Positions 1 through 8,183 of a stretch of 64,000 nt of DNA are shown here, piece after piece. The position numbers and the translations under genes were made by a program. The stretch comes from Tolypothrix sp. FACHB-123 (GTDB lineage Bacteria > Cyanobacteriota > Cyanobacteriia > Cyanobacteriales > Nostocaceae). How positions within the stretch are numbered: the first letter of the stretch is position 1; every line of letters starts with the position of its first letter. The notes under the pieces are model-generated. The model was given only the letters and a program-made list of their open reading frames with translations, did not search any database and was not told the DNA's origin. The stretch is from contig NZ_JACJRE010000006.1 in the NCBI RefSeq assembly GCF_014697075.1, positions 1 through 64,000 on the forward strand, given 5' to 3'.

Positions 1-119
1 TGTCAATACATATAAGGCTTTTGGCAAAATAAAGATGCTTTTTTTGTGTTTATATGAGTGCTATAACTAATAATTTGGCATAATAGCTACTGAAGAACCA
101 AAGTATTTGAGAGCAAATA

Positions 120-169
120 GCGATCGCATTGTGGTGCAATTTGATTGTATGGGGTGACAATGCGATCGC
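120..169. repeat. HIP1-based perfect inverted repeat
   Basis: The 13-base arm GCGATCGCATTGT (120-132) is repeated exactly in inverted orientation at 157-169, with a 24-base loop. Both arms contain the HIP1 octamer GCGATCGC. The hairpin lies downstream of the minus-strand gene ending at 285 but is not followed by a T-tract, so termination is only a possibility. The rest of 1-284 shows no convincing gene. Confidence 0.6.
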
Positions 170-284
170 ACTTCCCGATTTTTCAGATAAGGGAACTCCA
201 AAAAATAAACAACAGCTTCATTTCGTTGACTGTGAACTTTTACTTGGAAGATCCTAAACTGAGTGCGATCGCAAATTTACCATC

Positions 285-2444
285 TCAACTCCGACTGCGA
301 AAACCCTGTTGTCCATTCACTGGGTCAAACAATACATCGTATTTGTCAAAAAATCCAATTCCACTATTCACCGATACAGGATTTTCAGCTTTTGTAGACA
401 GATTCACGTTCCACACATTAAACCCATCACGATTACCTGGTTTCACACTGTAGTCCAACACTCCCGGAATTGTCACCTTCACAGAATTTTCCGGGCGTAA
501 TCTTCCCGGTTTCAGCTTACCCATAAGTGCAGCAGATTTTATTTCTGTAAAAGCGTTGCTTGCTCCCGTATCCACAACCATTTTACTGTTACAAGTATTC
601 TTCAAAGCACTACCCGCAATAGTTAAACAAACTCCGTTAATTTGAGAATCCCACCTATGACCAGGTACGTCATTAATCGCAGCTTGTTGACTTAAGGGAA
701 CCATCCGAAAACCTTCACGATTATTAGCGGTTAAACCAAGAATTAAATTACCGTTATTTTTTCCGCCACTATTACCGCTGACAATAAATCCGCTACTGAG
801 ATTTCCTGGTAGTTTCCGCAAGGGGTTATAGGGAAGTGCTTTTTCTCCATAGTTGACACCAATAATACCGGAAAACGCCGCACCGCTTTTTGCTGAACAA
901 TTAGGTTTTTGTGGGAGACATTGACGACTGGTAACGATTTGTACGGGAACAGGTTCATCTGTGGGGATGAAACCAATTTGCATAATGGTGTAAGCTAATT
1001 CACCTTCTAAGACAGTGCCATCACTTAAAACTTCTTTGATAATTTGACCAGTTCTATTGATAGGTGCATTACCTAGGAATCCTGGCGGAACTCTCAACCC
1101 GGACGAACCTGTATCTATTAACACCCGCTTTGGTTGACCACCTGCAACTGATAATTCCATAAAATAACCACGTCCTCGTTGCCCAAGGGAACCTTTGGTG
1201 TATAAAGGAACGGATAAAGTATTAAAGCTAGGCTTACGAGCAATAATTTGGGAAGTATCGCGGACAACCGGATTGGGAAAAATTTCTTGAAATCCTGCTT
1301 GGCGTTGCGCTACTGGTTCTTGTGCATAATCCCACAAACTTTCATAGTAGAAAAAGGTAACACCTAAACCTTGTTGTTGAGCCGCCCGCACTTGAGATTG
1401 AATTTGGTGCATGGGAACTGGGCGATTTCTCAACCCTGTCATGATACCAACGCCAGTGGGTATTAATTGTTTAGTCTCCAAAAGTTCTGGACTGATGAGT
1501 TTACTGTTAAAACTCTCCAAATCGTTACGGTAAAGCTGGACAATCAATTCATCTACAACACCTAACCTTACCCAGTTCAGCCAGTCTTGGAGTTGAAATT
1601 TATACGCAAAATCGTAGTAATTAGGAGATACAGAGAAAATTGCATTGGGCTTTCTGGCTTTCACAGCTCGATTTAGCTGCATCATAAAAGCTGTAATTTT
1701 ATCTGCGCGCCATTGCTTCCATGCTTGGGCGTGGGGATTGGATGGGGGAGGATTACCAGTTTCCTGAGTAAACAAGTTAACTGTGTACTTGTCGTAGCCA
1801 AAATCAACAGGTAAACTCATGTGGTCATCAAATTGAATCCCATCAGCGTTATATTTGGTGATGATTTCTAATACTAAATCACTAATAAACTGCTGCACTT
1901 CTGGGTGAAAGGGATTCAGCCAAGCTACTTCACCCGCAGCGCTAATGGAGGTTTGGGTTCCATCTTGCTTTTGCGTCAGCCAATCGGGATGGTTGGCTGC
2001 GAGTTCGGAAGTGAGAGGAGCCATAAAACCAAACTCAAACCAGGGAATAGCGAGAACGCCTTGGTTACGCGCTTGATTAACGATGTCTGCAATTATGTCT
2101 TGTCCTTCTCTACCTTTGAAGTAGAAAGGAATACCTGCGCGTTTGGCTACGGCGCTGGGATATTTTGTATAACCATCATTCCAAACTACGGGATAAATGG
2201 TATTAAAGTTCAAGCGGCGTAGTTGGGCGATGGTGTCTTGAAGTTTCGCGCGATCGCTCAGAATGTCAAAATCATTATTAGTTAGCCACACTCCGCGAAT
2301 TTCTCCCATTGGTGACGGCGACATTTGCGCGGTTACCGGGGTGAGGTGATTTAGTAGCAATACTGTAGTAAATGATAATGCAAAGAGAATGGAGAGCGAT
2401 CGCTTAATCCACCGTGAAAGCCTATGAATAAAAGATACTTGCAT
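285..2444 (-). CDS. GHL10-type glycosidase-like protein fused to a pepsin-like aspartic protease domain
   Basis: Predicted exported 719-aa protein. The in-frame ATG at 2513 would add 23 residues; I prefer 2444 because it places a normal signal peptide (basic start, hydrophobic stretch, cleavage after about residue 39) at the N terminus, although no clear ribosome site decides it. Residues about 45-370 match the family 10-like glycosyl hydrolases (DUF187/GHL10): an opening GVWLTNNDFD segment and an acidic IQFDDHMS motif in a TIM-barrel-like context. These enzymes are thought to act on cell-wall or exopolysaccharides. Residues about 420-719 are a second module with two aspartic protease signatures, IDTGSSG (Asp444) and VDTGAS (Asp625). 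Their 181-residue spacing resembles the two lobes of pepsin (32 and 215). The domain calls come from motifs. Combined action on a glycoprotein or sheath substrate is inference. Confidence 0.75.
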   Translation of the reverse strand: MQVSFIHRLSRWIKRSLSILFALSFTTVLLLNHLTPVTAQMSPSPMGEIRGVWLTNNDFDILSDRAKLQDTIAQLRRLNFNTIYPVVWNDGYTKYPSAVAKRAGIPFYFKGREGQDIIADIVNQARNQGVLAIPWFEFGFMAPLTSELAANHPDWLTQKQDGTQTSISAAGEVAWLNPFHPEVQQFISDLVLEIITKYNADGIQFDDHMSLPVDFGYDKYTVNLFTQETGNPPPSNPHAQAWKQWRADKITAFMMQLNRAVKARKPNAIFSVSPNYYDFAYKFQLQDWLNWVRLGVVDELIVQLYRNDLESFNSKLISPELLETKQLIPTGVGIMTGLRNRPVPMHQIQSQVRAAQQQGLGVTFFYYESLWDYAQEPVAQRQAGFQEIFPNPVVRDTSQIIARKPSFNTLSVPLYTKGSLGQRGRGYFMELSVAGGQPKRVLIDTGSSGLRVPPGFLGNAPINRTGQIIKEVLSDGTVLEGELAYTIMQIGFIPTDEPVPVQIVTSRQCLPQKPNCSAKSGAAFSGIIGVNYGEKALPYNPLRKLPGNLSSGFIVSGNSGGKNNGNLILGLTANNREGFRMVPLSQQAAINDVPGHRWDSQINGVCLTIAGSALKNTCNSKMVVDTGASNAFTEIKSAALMGKLKPGRLRPENSVKVTIPGVLDYSVKPGNRDGFNVWNVNLSTKAENPVSVNSGIGFFDKYDVLFDPVNGQQGFRSRS

Positions 2445-2710
2445 AATCAAAGACATTAGCTTACTAAGTAAGCTAAAAATTTTTATACCTTTATAGTGAA
2501 AGTGACTAACCATTACTGTTAAATAGGCTTGCTGAAAATTCCCGACAATCCAAACATAAAATTACTGCATCAGAAAACCTGATGCAGCATTAGCTTAATG
2601 AGACAATTGACGCAATTAATTGGTGATTAGTGCCTAAATACCTAAATCTATGGGTAAATCATCTCCTAATCAGGACTTCAATCCAGAATTATCCGATGCT
2701 AAACTGCTGA

Positions 2711-3172
2711 CTACGAACTCAAACTACTAGATGATTGACAATGTTTTTGCAAAAGATTCATCGCTAATTCAAAACTATTAGGTTGAGTTTGGACGGCGTA
2801 AGCTTCTCTTTCTAAATCCTGTCTGTGGACATCGGTATATCCCATAAAAAATGGTCGCGCATAATTTATGGGTTGGATTTTTAACCCTAAAGTTCTAATT
2901 TTACCTTTGCCTGCACATACTTGGGCTGCATGAACAGACTCGTGGATTAGAGTTTGAATAGCGATTTGTAAATCAAAAACGACGGGATTAATCCAAATTT
3001 TTTTGCTATCTACTTCTAATAAACCGTAAGCTCCGCGCTTTGGTGGTAGCTGGATGATGACCTCAAACCCTGATTTTTCTAGTTGATTTTTTAATTTGCT
3101 AAATTGTTGTTCGCTATTTGGGATTTGCGCAATGAGTAATAACGAAGTTAATAAAAGATTTTTGAGCATCAT
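2711..3172 (-). CDS. small secreted zincin-like protein (HESVH motif)
   Basis: A 153-aa protein beginning with a short hydrophobic signal-like segment (MMLKNLLLTSLLLIAQ). Residues 77-81 read HESVH, the HExxH zinc-binding pattern, inside a predicted helix that continues HAAQVC, as in small metallopeptidase-like proteins. A third zinc ligand is not obvious, so catalytic activity is unproven. It lies 57 bases downstream of glgB on the same strand, but a terminator-like hairpin separates the two. I do not recognise a named family. A periplasmic peptidase or a non-catalytic relative are both possible. Confidence 0.6.
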   Translation of the reverse strand: MMLKNLLLTSLLLIAQIPNSEQQFSKLKNQLEKSGFEVIIQLPPKRGAYGLLEVDSKKIWINPVVFDLQIAIQTLIHESVHAAQVCAGKGKIRTLGLKIQPINYARPFFMGYTDVHRQDLEREAYAVQTQPNSFELAMNLLQKHCQSSSSLSS

Positions 3173-3192
3173 ATTTGCACGCGCGATCGCAT

Positions 3193-3221
3193 AAATTAAA
3201 GGGTGGGATTATACCCACCCT
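3193..3221 (-). terminator. terminator hairpin after glgB
   Basis: AGGGTGGG (3200-3207) pairs with CCCACCCT (3214-3221) across a 6-base loop. Read on the minus strand the hairpin is followed by a T-rich tail (TTTAATTTA). It lies 8 bases beyond the glgB stop codon, so it most likely ends the glgB transcript and separates it from the downstream 153-aa gene. Confidence 0.6.
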
Positions 3222-3228
3222 CTTAAAG

Positions 3229-5523
3229 TTACGATTCCAGTACTTGTGCTGTCTTCTGTTTATCCAACTTGAGCATTAAAACTCCCAGAGGTGGTAAACA
3301 CAAATCTAGGGAATAAGGACGATTGTGCAACGACCAATCATCAGTCCACTTACCGCCTAAATTACCCATGTTGCTACCGCCATACTGGCGCGCATCACTA
3401 TTAAACAACTCGGTATAAAAACCCTTTTCTGGTACACCTATGCGGTAATGGGAATGAGGCTGAGGTGTGAAGTTGCAAACCACAACCACGAAATTATCAG
3501 AATCCTTTTCCCGACGAATGAAGGAAACTACACTATGGCGGTTGTCGCTACAATCAATCCACTCAAACCCAGGTTCAGCAAAATCTTGGGTATATAAAGC
3601 TGGTTCGCCGCGATAAAGATGGTTTAGTTCGTGGAAAAACTGTTTTAACTGTTGATGGGCTTCATATTGCAGTAGGTGCCATTCTAAATCAGCCCAAACA
3701 TTCCACTCACTCCACTGCCCAAACTCCATGCTCATAAACATGGTTTTCTTACCTGGGTGAGCAAACATATAGCTAAACAAACAGCGTATATTAGCTAACT
3801 TCTGCCATGTATCCCCTGGCATTTTCCCAATCATGTTGCTCTTTCCATGCACCACTTCATCATGGGAAAGCGCCAGCATGAAGTTTTCGCTGTGGTTATA
3901 CCACATACTAAAGGTGACGTTGTTTTGGTGGAATTGACGGAACCAAGGATCCATGCTGAAGTAGTCCAGCATGTCGTGCATCCAGCCCATATTCCACTTT
4001 AAGTTGAAACCCAGACCACCTGTATAAGTCGGCCAAGATACCATCGGCCAAGAAGTAGATTCTTCCGCAATAGAAAGCGCACCAGGAAAATAGCTGAAAA
4101 TCAGATAATTTACTTGACGCAGAAATTCTGCTGCTTCTAAATTTTCTCTACCACCGTATTGGTTAGGTAGCCATTCGCCTGGTTTACGGCAATAGTCAAG
4201 GTAGAGCATGGAAGCGACAGCATCGACGCGAATGCCATCTATATGGTACTTATCAAACCAAAATAGGGCGTTTGCAGCCAAGAAATTACGGACTTCATGA
4301 CGCGAATAATTAAATACCAGGGTTCCCCATTCTTTGTGTTCGCCTTTGCGGGGGTCGGCGTGTTCGTACAAGTGACTACCATCAAAGAATGCTAGACCAT
4401 GTCCATCTTTGGGGAAGTGACCGGGAACCCAATCGACAATTACACCAATGTCATTTTTGTGACATTGGTCAACAAAATACATGAAATCTTCAGGAGTGCC
4501 AAACCGGGAAGTAGGAGCATAATATCCGGTTACTTGATATCCCCAAGAGCCATCAAAGGGGTGTTCGGCAATGGGTAACAGTTCTACGTGAGTGTAACCC
4601 AATTCTTTGACGTAAGGTATCAGTTTATCTGCTAATTCTCGGTAGGTAAGGAAGCGCGCGCCGGGTTTGAGTTCCGAAACTATAACTACAGGTTCAGTTT
4701 CTCCATTGGGTAATTTAGCAGGTTCAGCACTAGAAGCATGTAACCAAGAACCGATATGAACTTCGTATACGGAAACAGGTTGGGTAAGGGGGTCAGTATG
4801 ACGCCGCTTTTCTAACCAGTCTTCATCACTCCATTTATAAGTATTTAAATCGGTAACAATTGATGCAGTTTTTGGGCGCGGTTCCTGTTGGAAACCGTAG
4901 GGATCGGATTTTTCGTAAATGTGACCTTCAAAATTTTTGATTTCATATTTATAATGCTCGCCCGCTCCTAATTCGGGAATAAACAATTCCCAAACGCCAG
5001 TGGGGCCTTTGCGCATTTGGTGTTTGCGCCCATCCCAATTATTAAAATCGCCCAGCAAAGAAACGTTACGAGCATTAGGTGCCCAAACGGCAAAGTACAC
5101 GCCTTTGACACCATCTACTTCTGTTAGGTGCGCTCCTAGTTTTTCGTAAATTCGGTGGTGGTTACCTTCACCAAATAAATGCAAATCAAAGTCTGTGAGC
5201 CGGGGAGAACGGAAGGCGTAAGGATCGTAGGTGACGCGCTCGTGCTCCCCTTCTTTAATTCTTAATTGATAGTTTGCCAGTTCTGCTGTTTCAATTGTGC
5301 ATTCAAAAAAGTGGGGATGATGCACTGTTTGCATAGGGTATTCTTTCCGTTCTTCCGGGATTACTACCCATGCTGCACTTGCATTCGGTAGGTAGGCTCG
5401 CACAGCCCAGACATTTTTGCCATTTTGTTCGATGAGATGCGAACCCAGTACTTCAAAAGGATCTTGATGTTGATTCCAAACGATGCGGTTAACCTGTTCA
5501 GGGGCGATCGTGGTCATGGACAT
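3229..5523 (-). CDS. glgB: 1,4-alpha-glucan (glycogen) branching enzyme
   Basis: Cytoplasmic GH13 enzyme that cuts alpha-1,4-glucan chains and rejoins them through alpha-1,6 links, creating glycogen branches. The 764 aa contain a long N-terminal region with CBM48-type modules (about 1-270), the catalytic barrel and a C-terminal all-beta domain. The four GH13 signatures are readable: VDWVPGHFP, GIRVDAVASM with the nucleophile Asp434, IAEESTSWP with acid/base Glu487, and LSHDEVVH with the third Asp. The 53-residue spacing of the two catalytic residues matches E. coli GlgB (405 and 458). Length is normal for cyanobacteria. It appears monocistronic, with a terminator just after the stop and a 200-base AT-rich leader upstream. 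Confidence 0.97.
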   Translation of the reverse strand: MSMTTIAPEQVNRIVWNQHQDPFEVLGSHLIEQNGKNVWAVRAYLPNASAAWVVIPEERKEYPMQTVHHPHFFECTIETAELANYQLRIKEGEHERVTYDPYAFRSPRLTDFDLHLFGEGNHHRIYEKLGAHLTEVDGVKGVYFAVWAPNARNVSLLGDFNNWDGRKHQMRKGPTGVWELFIPELGAGEHYKYEIKNFEGHIYEKSDPYGFQQEPRPKTASIVTDLNTYKWSDEDWLEKRRHTDPLTQPVSVYEVHIGSWLHASSAEPAKLPNGETEPVVIVSELKPGARFLTYRELADKLIPYVKELGYTHVELLPIAEHPFDGSWGYQVTGYYAPTSRFGTPEDFMYFVDQCHKNDIGVIVDWVPGHFPKDGHGLAFFDGSHLYEHADPRKGEHKEWGTLVFNYSRHEVRNFLAANALFWFDKYHIDGIRVDAVASMLYLDYCRKPGEWLPNQYGGRENLEAAEFLRQVNYLIFSYFPGALSIAEESTSWPMVSWPTYTGGLGFNLKWNMGWMHDMLDYFSMDPWFRQFHQNNVTFSMWYNHSENFMLALSHDEVVHGKSNMIGKMPGDTWQKLANIRCLFSYMFAHPGKKTMFMSMEFGQWSEWNVWADLEWHLLQYEAHQQLKQFFHELNHLYRGEPALYTQDFAEPGFEWIDCSDNRHSVVSFIRREKDSDNFVVVVCNFTPQPHSHYRIGVPEKGFYTELFNSDARQYGGSNMGNLGGKWTDDWSLHNRPYSLDLCLPPLGVLMLKLDKQKTAQVLES

Positions 5524-5691
5524 GAAAGCTACCTACGTTAAATAAAGTGATTGAGTAAACGAGTTTTCTAATTTCTATATATATTCTTTACATTTATTTG
5601 CAATTTTGTCCTCACCGTTATCGTACATCAGAAATGATGAACTAGTACCTTTAGGCATGAGGGGCAGGGGGAAGTGTGGGGATTTCTCTTC

Positions 5692-5721
5692 CCCAATGCC
5701 CAATGGCCAATGGCCAATGCC
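5692..5721. repeat. CAATGCC/CAATGGC short tandem repeat
   Basis: Degenerate 7-8 base tandem units of the CCCAATGCCCAATGG type, a hallmark of heterocystous cyanobacterial intergenic DNA. It sits just after the 3' end of the 104-aa hypothetical gene, and the same family recurs at 10031, 26703, 44160, 50181 and 57378. Confidence 0.6.
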
Positions 5722-5728
5722 AAATTCG

Positions 5729-6043
5729 TCAAATTCCTAAAAATGGGAAAAATTGCAGTAAAGCTTTACGTAAGCGTAATAAGAAGATCTGATCCCGGAT
5801 TTTCGGATCTAGTTTGGGTGGTGGGCTAACTCGCAACTGTTCTTGTAATTGTGCATATTCTGCGGGATTTAGAGGCTGACCATCAATAGGCGATCGCGCT
5901 GAGATAATTATCTCTGTCCGTAGAATTTCTTCGGGAATATCTTCTGGTGGTGGTAATGCTATAACTACTGCTGCTAAATGGCTACTTAACCACACAACAA
6001 TGCTCGTGCTGATGCTCAAAACCAAAAATTTTGTCCGCTTCAT
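5729..6043 (-). CDS. secreted hypothetical protein, 104 aa
   Basis: Not assigned to a known family. A clear N-terminal signal peptide (basic MKRTK, then a hydrophobic stretch to about residue 29) is followed by a proline-rich acidic segment (LPPPEDIPEEILR) and a mature part that includes SARSPIDGQPLNPAEYAQLQ. The C terminus is basic then hydrophobic (FFPFLGI). The start has an acceptable ribosome site (AAAGGA, 5 bases upstream). Proteins of this size and layout are common in filamentous cyanobacteria. A periplasmic or membrane-attached location is inferred from the signal only. Confidence 0.65.
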   Translation of the reverse strand: MKRTKFLVLSISTSIVVWLSSHLAAVVIALPPPEDIPEEILRTEIIISARSPIDGQPLNPAEYAQLQEQLRVSPPPKLDPKIRDQIFLLRLRKALLQFFPFLGI

Positions 6044-6551
6044 CGGTATCCTTTGAAGTTCTGAGTCCAGATTGCCATAGAGGAATAATCTGTCAAGCCC
6101 AAGCTGACAGATAAATTTTAGTAGAGAGAACTGCTGTAGCGGCGATCGCTACCTAGCTTGCATCGCCTTGACAGAATACCCAGCTTAATGTTATGGAGGT
6201 GTGCTATCCCTTGACCTCAGCCTATCTGAGTATTTTTTATCTCCAGCCATGACCAAGTAAACTAAGTGTCAGGGTTTGTGGAAAACTTACCAAGACTGTA
6301 GTTGCCACCTACAAAAGGTGGAAAAACTGAAAAAATTTTTTGATGAAATATTATTATGCGAGCGCAGTAGAAGGACACTTGGTGGCAATAGCGATCGTCT
6401 TTACCAGTGTCCTTCATTTTACTGGCTAGGTTAAAATATACTTGAGCAACCTCAAGTTTTTATTCAGCAGCACCAGTTGTCTTAAATACTGATCCTCACC
6501 AAATTGACTCTAGGTATCTGGTGAGGAATGCTGTTAGTAACCTTAATAAGA
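6044..6551. other. 508-base intergenic region with several hairpins
   Basis: No convincing gene. It holds three inverted repeats: CCACCT/AGGTGG (6305-6321), GAAGGACACT (6370-6379) with AGTGTCCTTC (6406-6415), a perfect 10-bp stem followed by ATTTT on the plus strand, and CCTCACCA (6494-6501) with TGGTGAGG (6519-6526), just after the lipoprotein stop. The last could end the lipoprotein transcript, although no strong T-run follows on the minus strand. The 10-bp hairpin could end a plus-strand transcript that I cannot place. Confidence 0.45.
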
Positions 6552-6776
6552 CTAAGGTTTTTTGGGAGAAGCGGCAGGGGAAGTGGTTGCAGCAGGGGTA
6601 GTGGTTGTTGTAGTACCACTTGCAGGGGTTTTAGTAGCTCCAGTATCACTTGGTTCGCCTGTAGCTGGGCTGCTGGTTGCACCACCAGGTGTACCAGTAT
6701 CACCACCACCTTCACAGGCTCCTAGAAATGTAGCCAGACTTAAAACCAAAGCCAAACCAAAGATTTTTGTTTTCAT
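6552..6776 (-). CDS. small Thr/Ala/Pro-rich lipoprotein, 74 aa
   Basis: Short lipoprotein. The N terminus MKTKIFGLALVLSLATFLGAC is a type II signal peptide with the lipobox LGAC, predicting lipidation of the Cys at residue 21. The mature part is low-complexity (Gly, Thr, Ala, Pro, Ser) and ends in SPKKP, so it is probably unstructured and membrane-anchored. An AGGAG stands only two bases before the ATG, which is close for a ribosome site. No function can be read from the sequence. The plus-strand ORFs across this gene are compositional shadows. Confidence 0.7.
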   Translation of the reverse strand: MKTKIFGLALVLSLATFLGACEGGGDTGTPGGATSSPATGEPSDTGATKTPASGTTTTTTPAATTSPAASPKKP

Positions 6777-7342
6777 AACTCCTCTTTCACCAATTGTGGC
6801 AAGAATAAATTTTCGCCTGATGAATAAGATACCTTATTTATTGCTTTTTTTTAAAATACTTTGAGGGATATATATTCAAAACATTTTAAGCTCATCCCAC
6901 CTCTAAAGGGATGGAATTTCAAGTTGACGGTTGACTGTTAACGGTTGACCGATGACTGTCAACCGTTAACCAGCGGCGGTTTATCATCCCTCCCACCCCT
7001 TAAAGGATTGAGCTTCCTGCCGCATTTGGTAAATTTAGCTGCAAAGCGAGCTATCATAACCAAAAATCGCTATGTTTTCTCAGACACTTGTCGCTTTCTC
7101 CATAGCATTGCCATACTTTAGAGACAATGCGCAAATCTCAAGCGATCCAAGCGCAGTTTGCAATCAGTAAGCATTACCAGACTTGAGTGATGCAAACATT
7201 GGGGCAGCTACCTACCAGAAGACTGAAAATGAGTTTAGGGTATTATTTGTGCCGAGCGATCGCATTCAATGTGATTTCAACCTGAGCAAAAACCAACAAG
7301 CAATATACAATCTAGTTTTTCCAATCTAAAGAAGAAAAAATT
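6777..7342. other. 566-base intergenic region with GTTGACxGTTAAC repeats
   Basis: Holds a degenerate repeat block at about 6918-6972 built from GGTTGAC, GTTAACGG and GTCAACCGTTAACC, whose two halves are partly inverted and could form a hairpin. The last 350 bases form the leader of the FtsL-like gene and contain two HIP1-like sites. No gene seen. Confidence 0.5.
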
Positions 7343-8038
7343 ATGCCTGCTGCTCGCAAATCAGCTGTTTCTACGACGAGTAATTGGTTTTGGCGAGACC
7401 CTACCCTATCTTTAGGGAAAAGGCGATCGGCAAATCGACAATCAGCCGCACCACAAGCGCCTACACCTGCTGTTGAATCTTTACCAGTACCGACTAACAG
7501 ACAACGGCGTTCATCGAAAAATTTATCTGTTTCAGCGACAAATGGGTCAGTTATGCGCCCAGGAGTGCGATCGGGTAAACCAGCATCTACTAATTTACAA
7601 GCGCAAGGGAATACTGGACAAAAAAGCCAGAAATTAGGCTTTTTGAACTTTCCTGCCACAAGTAATGCCGGAACCTTACCTACATGGTTACTGCGTTTCT
7701 ATGCTGTGCATCGTTATTCCTCAGTTTTTACATTTTTATTAGTAGCAACAACCCTAGTAGTCTACGGCTGGACAGTATATTCTCAGGAAATTTGGAGCCG
7801 GGGATACCGTAAACTACAAAATTTGCAGCGTCATGAGCGACAGCTGACGACAACTAATGCCGCACTAACAAACAAAATGGCGGAAGAAGCAGAACAACCA
7901 GCAGCCGGATTGGCACTACCAACGCCATCTCGGACGATTTTTCTGCCCCCAGCATCTAACAGTCCTAATTCCATACCCACTCAGACTACACCCAGCCAAG
8001 AAACGCAACCGCCAATTTCCTCACCACTGGGATACTAA
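7343..8038 (+). CDS. FtsL-like single-pass membrane protein upstream of ftsI
   Basis: A 231-aa protein with a long basic, Ser/Ala/Gln-rich cytoplasmic N-terminal region (1-125), one hydrophobic membrane segment at about residues 131-147 (VFTFLLVATTLVVYGWT), a charged helical stretch resembling a coiled coil (about 150-185, ELTTTNAALTNKMAEEAEQ-like) and a proline-rich C-terminal tail. This bitopic layout directly before a class B PBP matches FtsL, the divisome scaffold paired with FtsI in many bacteria. FtsL sequences are poorly conserved, so the assignment rests on topology and gene order. The 145-base gap to ftsI is filled with short tandem repeats. Confidence 0.6.
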   Translation: MPAARKSAVSTTSNWFWRDPTLSLGKRRSANRQSAAPQAPTPAVESLPVPTNRQRRSSKNLSVSATNGSVMRPGVRSGKPASTNLQAQGNTGQKSQKLGFLNFPATSNAGTLPTWLLRFYAVHRYSSVFTFLLVATTLVVYGWTVYSQEIWSRGYRKLQNLQRHERQLTTTNAALTNKMAEEAEQPAAGLALPTPSRTIFLPPASNSPNSIPTQTTPSQETQPPISSPLGY

Positions 8039-8040
8039 AG

Positions 8041-8178
8041 TTCAAGAGTTAATAGTCAAGAGTCAATAGTCAATACTCAATGCTCAATGCTCGATGGTAA
8101 ATTGACTTTGGACTGTGAACTTTGGACTCTTGACAATGGACTATTGACTGTGGACTTTGGACTATTGACAATGGACAA
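8041..8178. repeat. TTGGACT/TTGACAATGGAC tandem degenerate repeats
   Basis: The whole spacer between the FtsL-like gene and ftsI consists of alternating AGTCAATAGTCAA and TTTGGACTxTTGACAATGGAC units. This is the low-complexity repeat class typical of Nostocales spacers. The last unit ends a few bases before the ftsI ATG, so it forms the untranslated leader. Confidence 0.6.
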
Positions 8179-8183
8179 ACCCA

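Noticed and set aside
145-500. Plus-strand ORFs of 102 and 63 aa near the start of the window
   Set aside because: They lie largely opposite the C-terminal end of the glycosidase-protease gene, have no ribosome site and no family character.
6528-6864. Plus-strand Gly/Val/Ser-rich ORFs across the lipoprotein gene
   Set aside because: Their composition is the complement of the lipoprotein's Thr/Ala/Pro repeats; the minus frame has a signal peptide and lipobox.
8041-8178. Regular repeats between the FtsL-like gene and ftsI as a CRISPR array
   Set aside because: Units are 10-20 bases, degenerate and contiguous without unique spacers; no cas gene is present.
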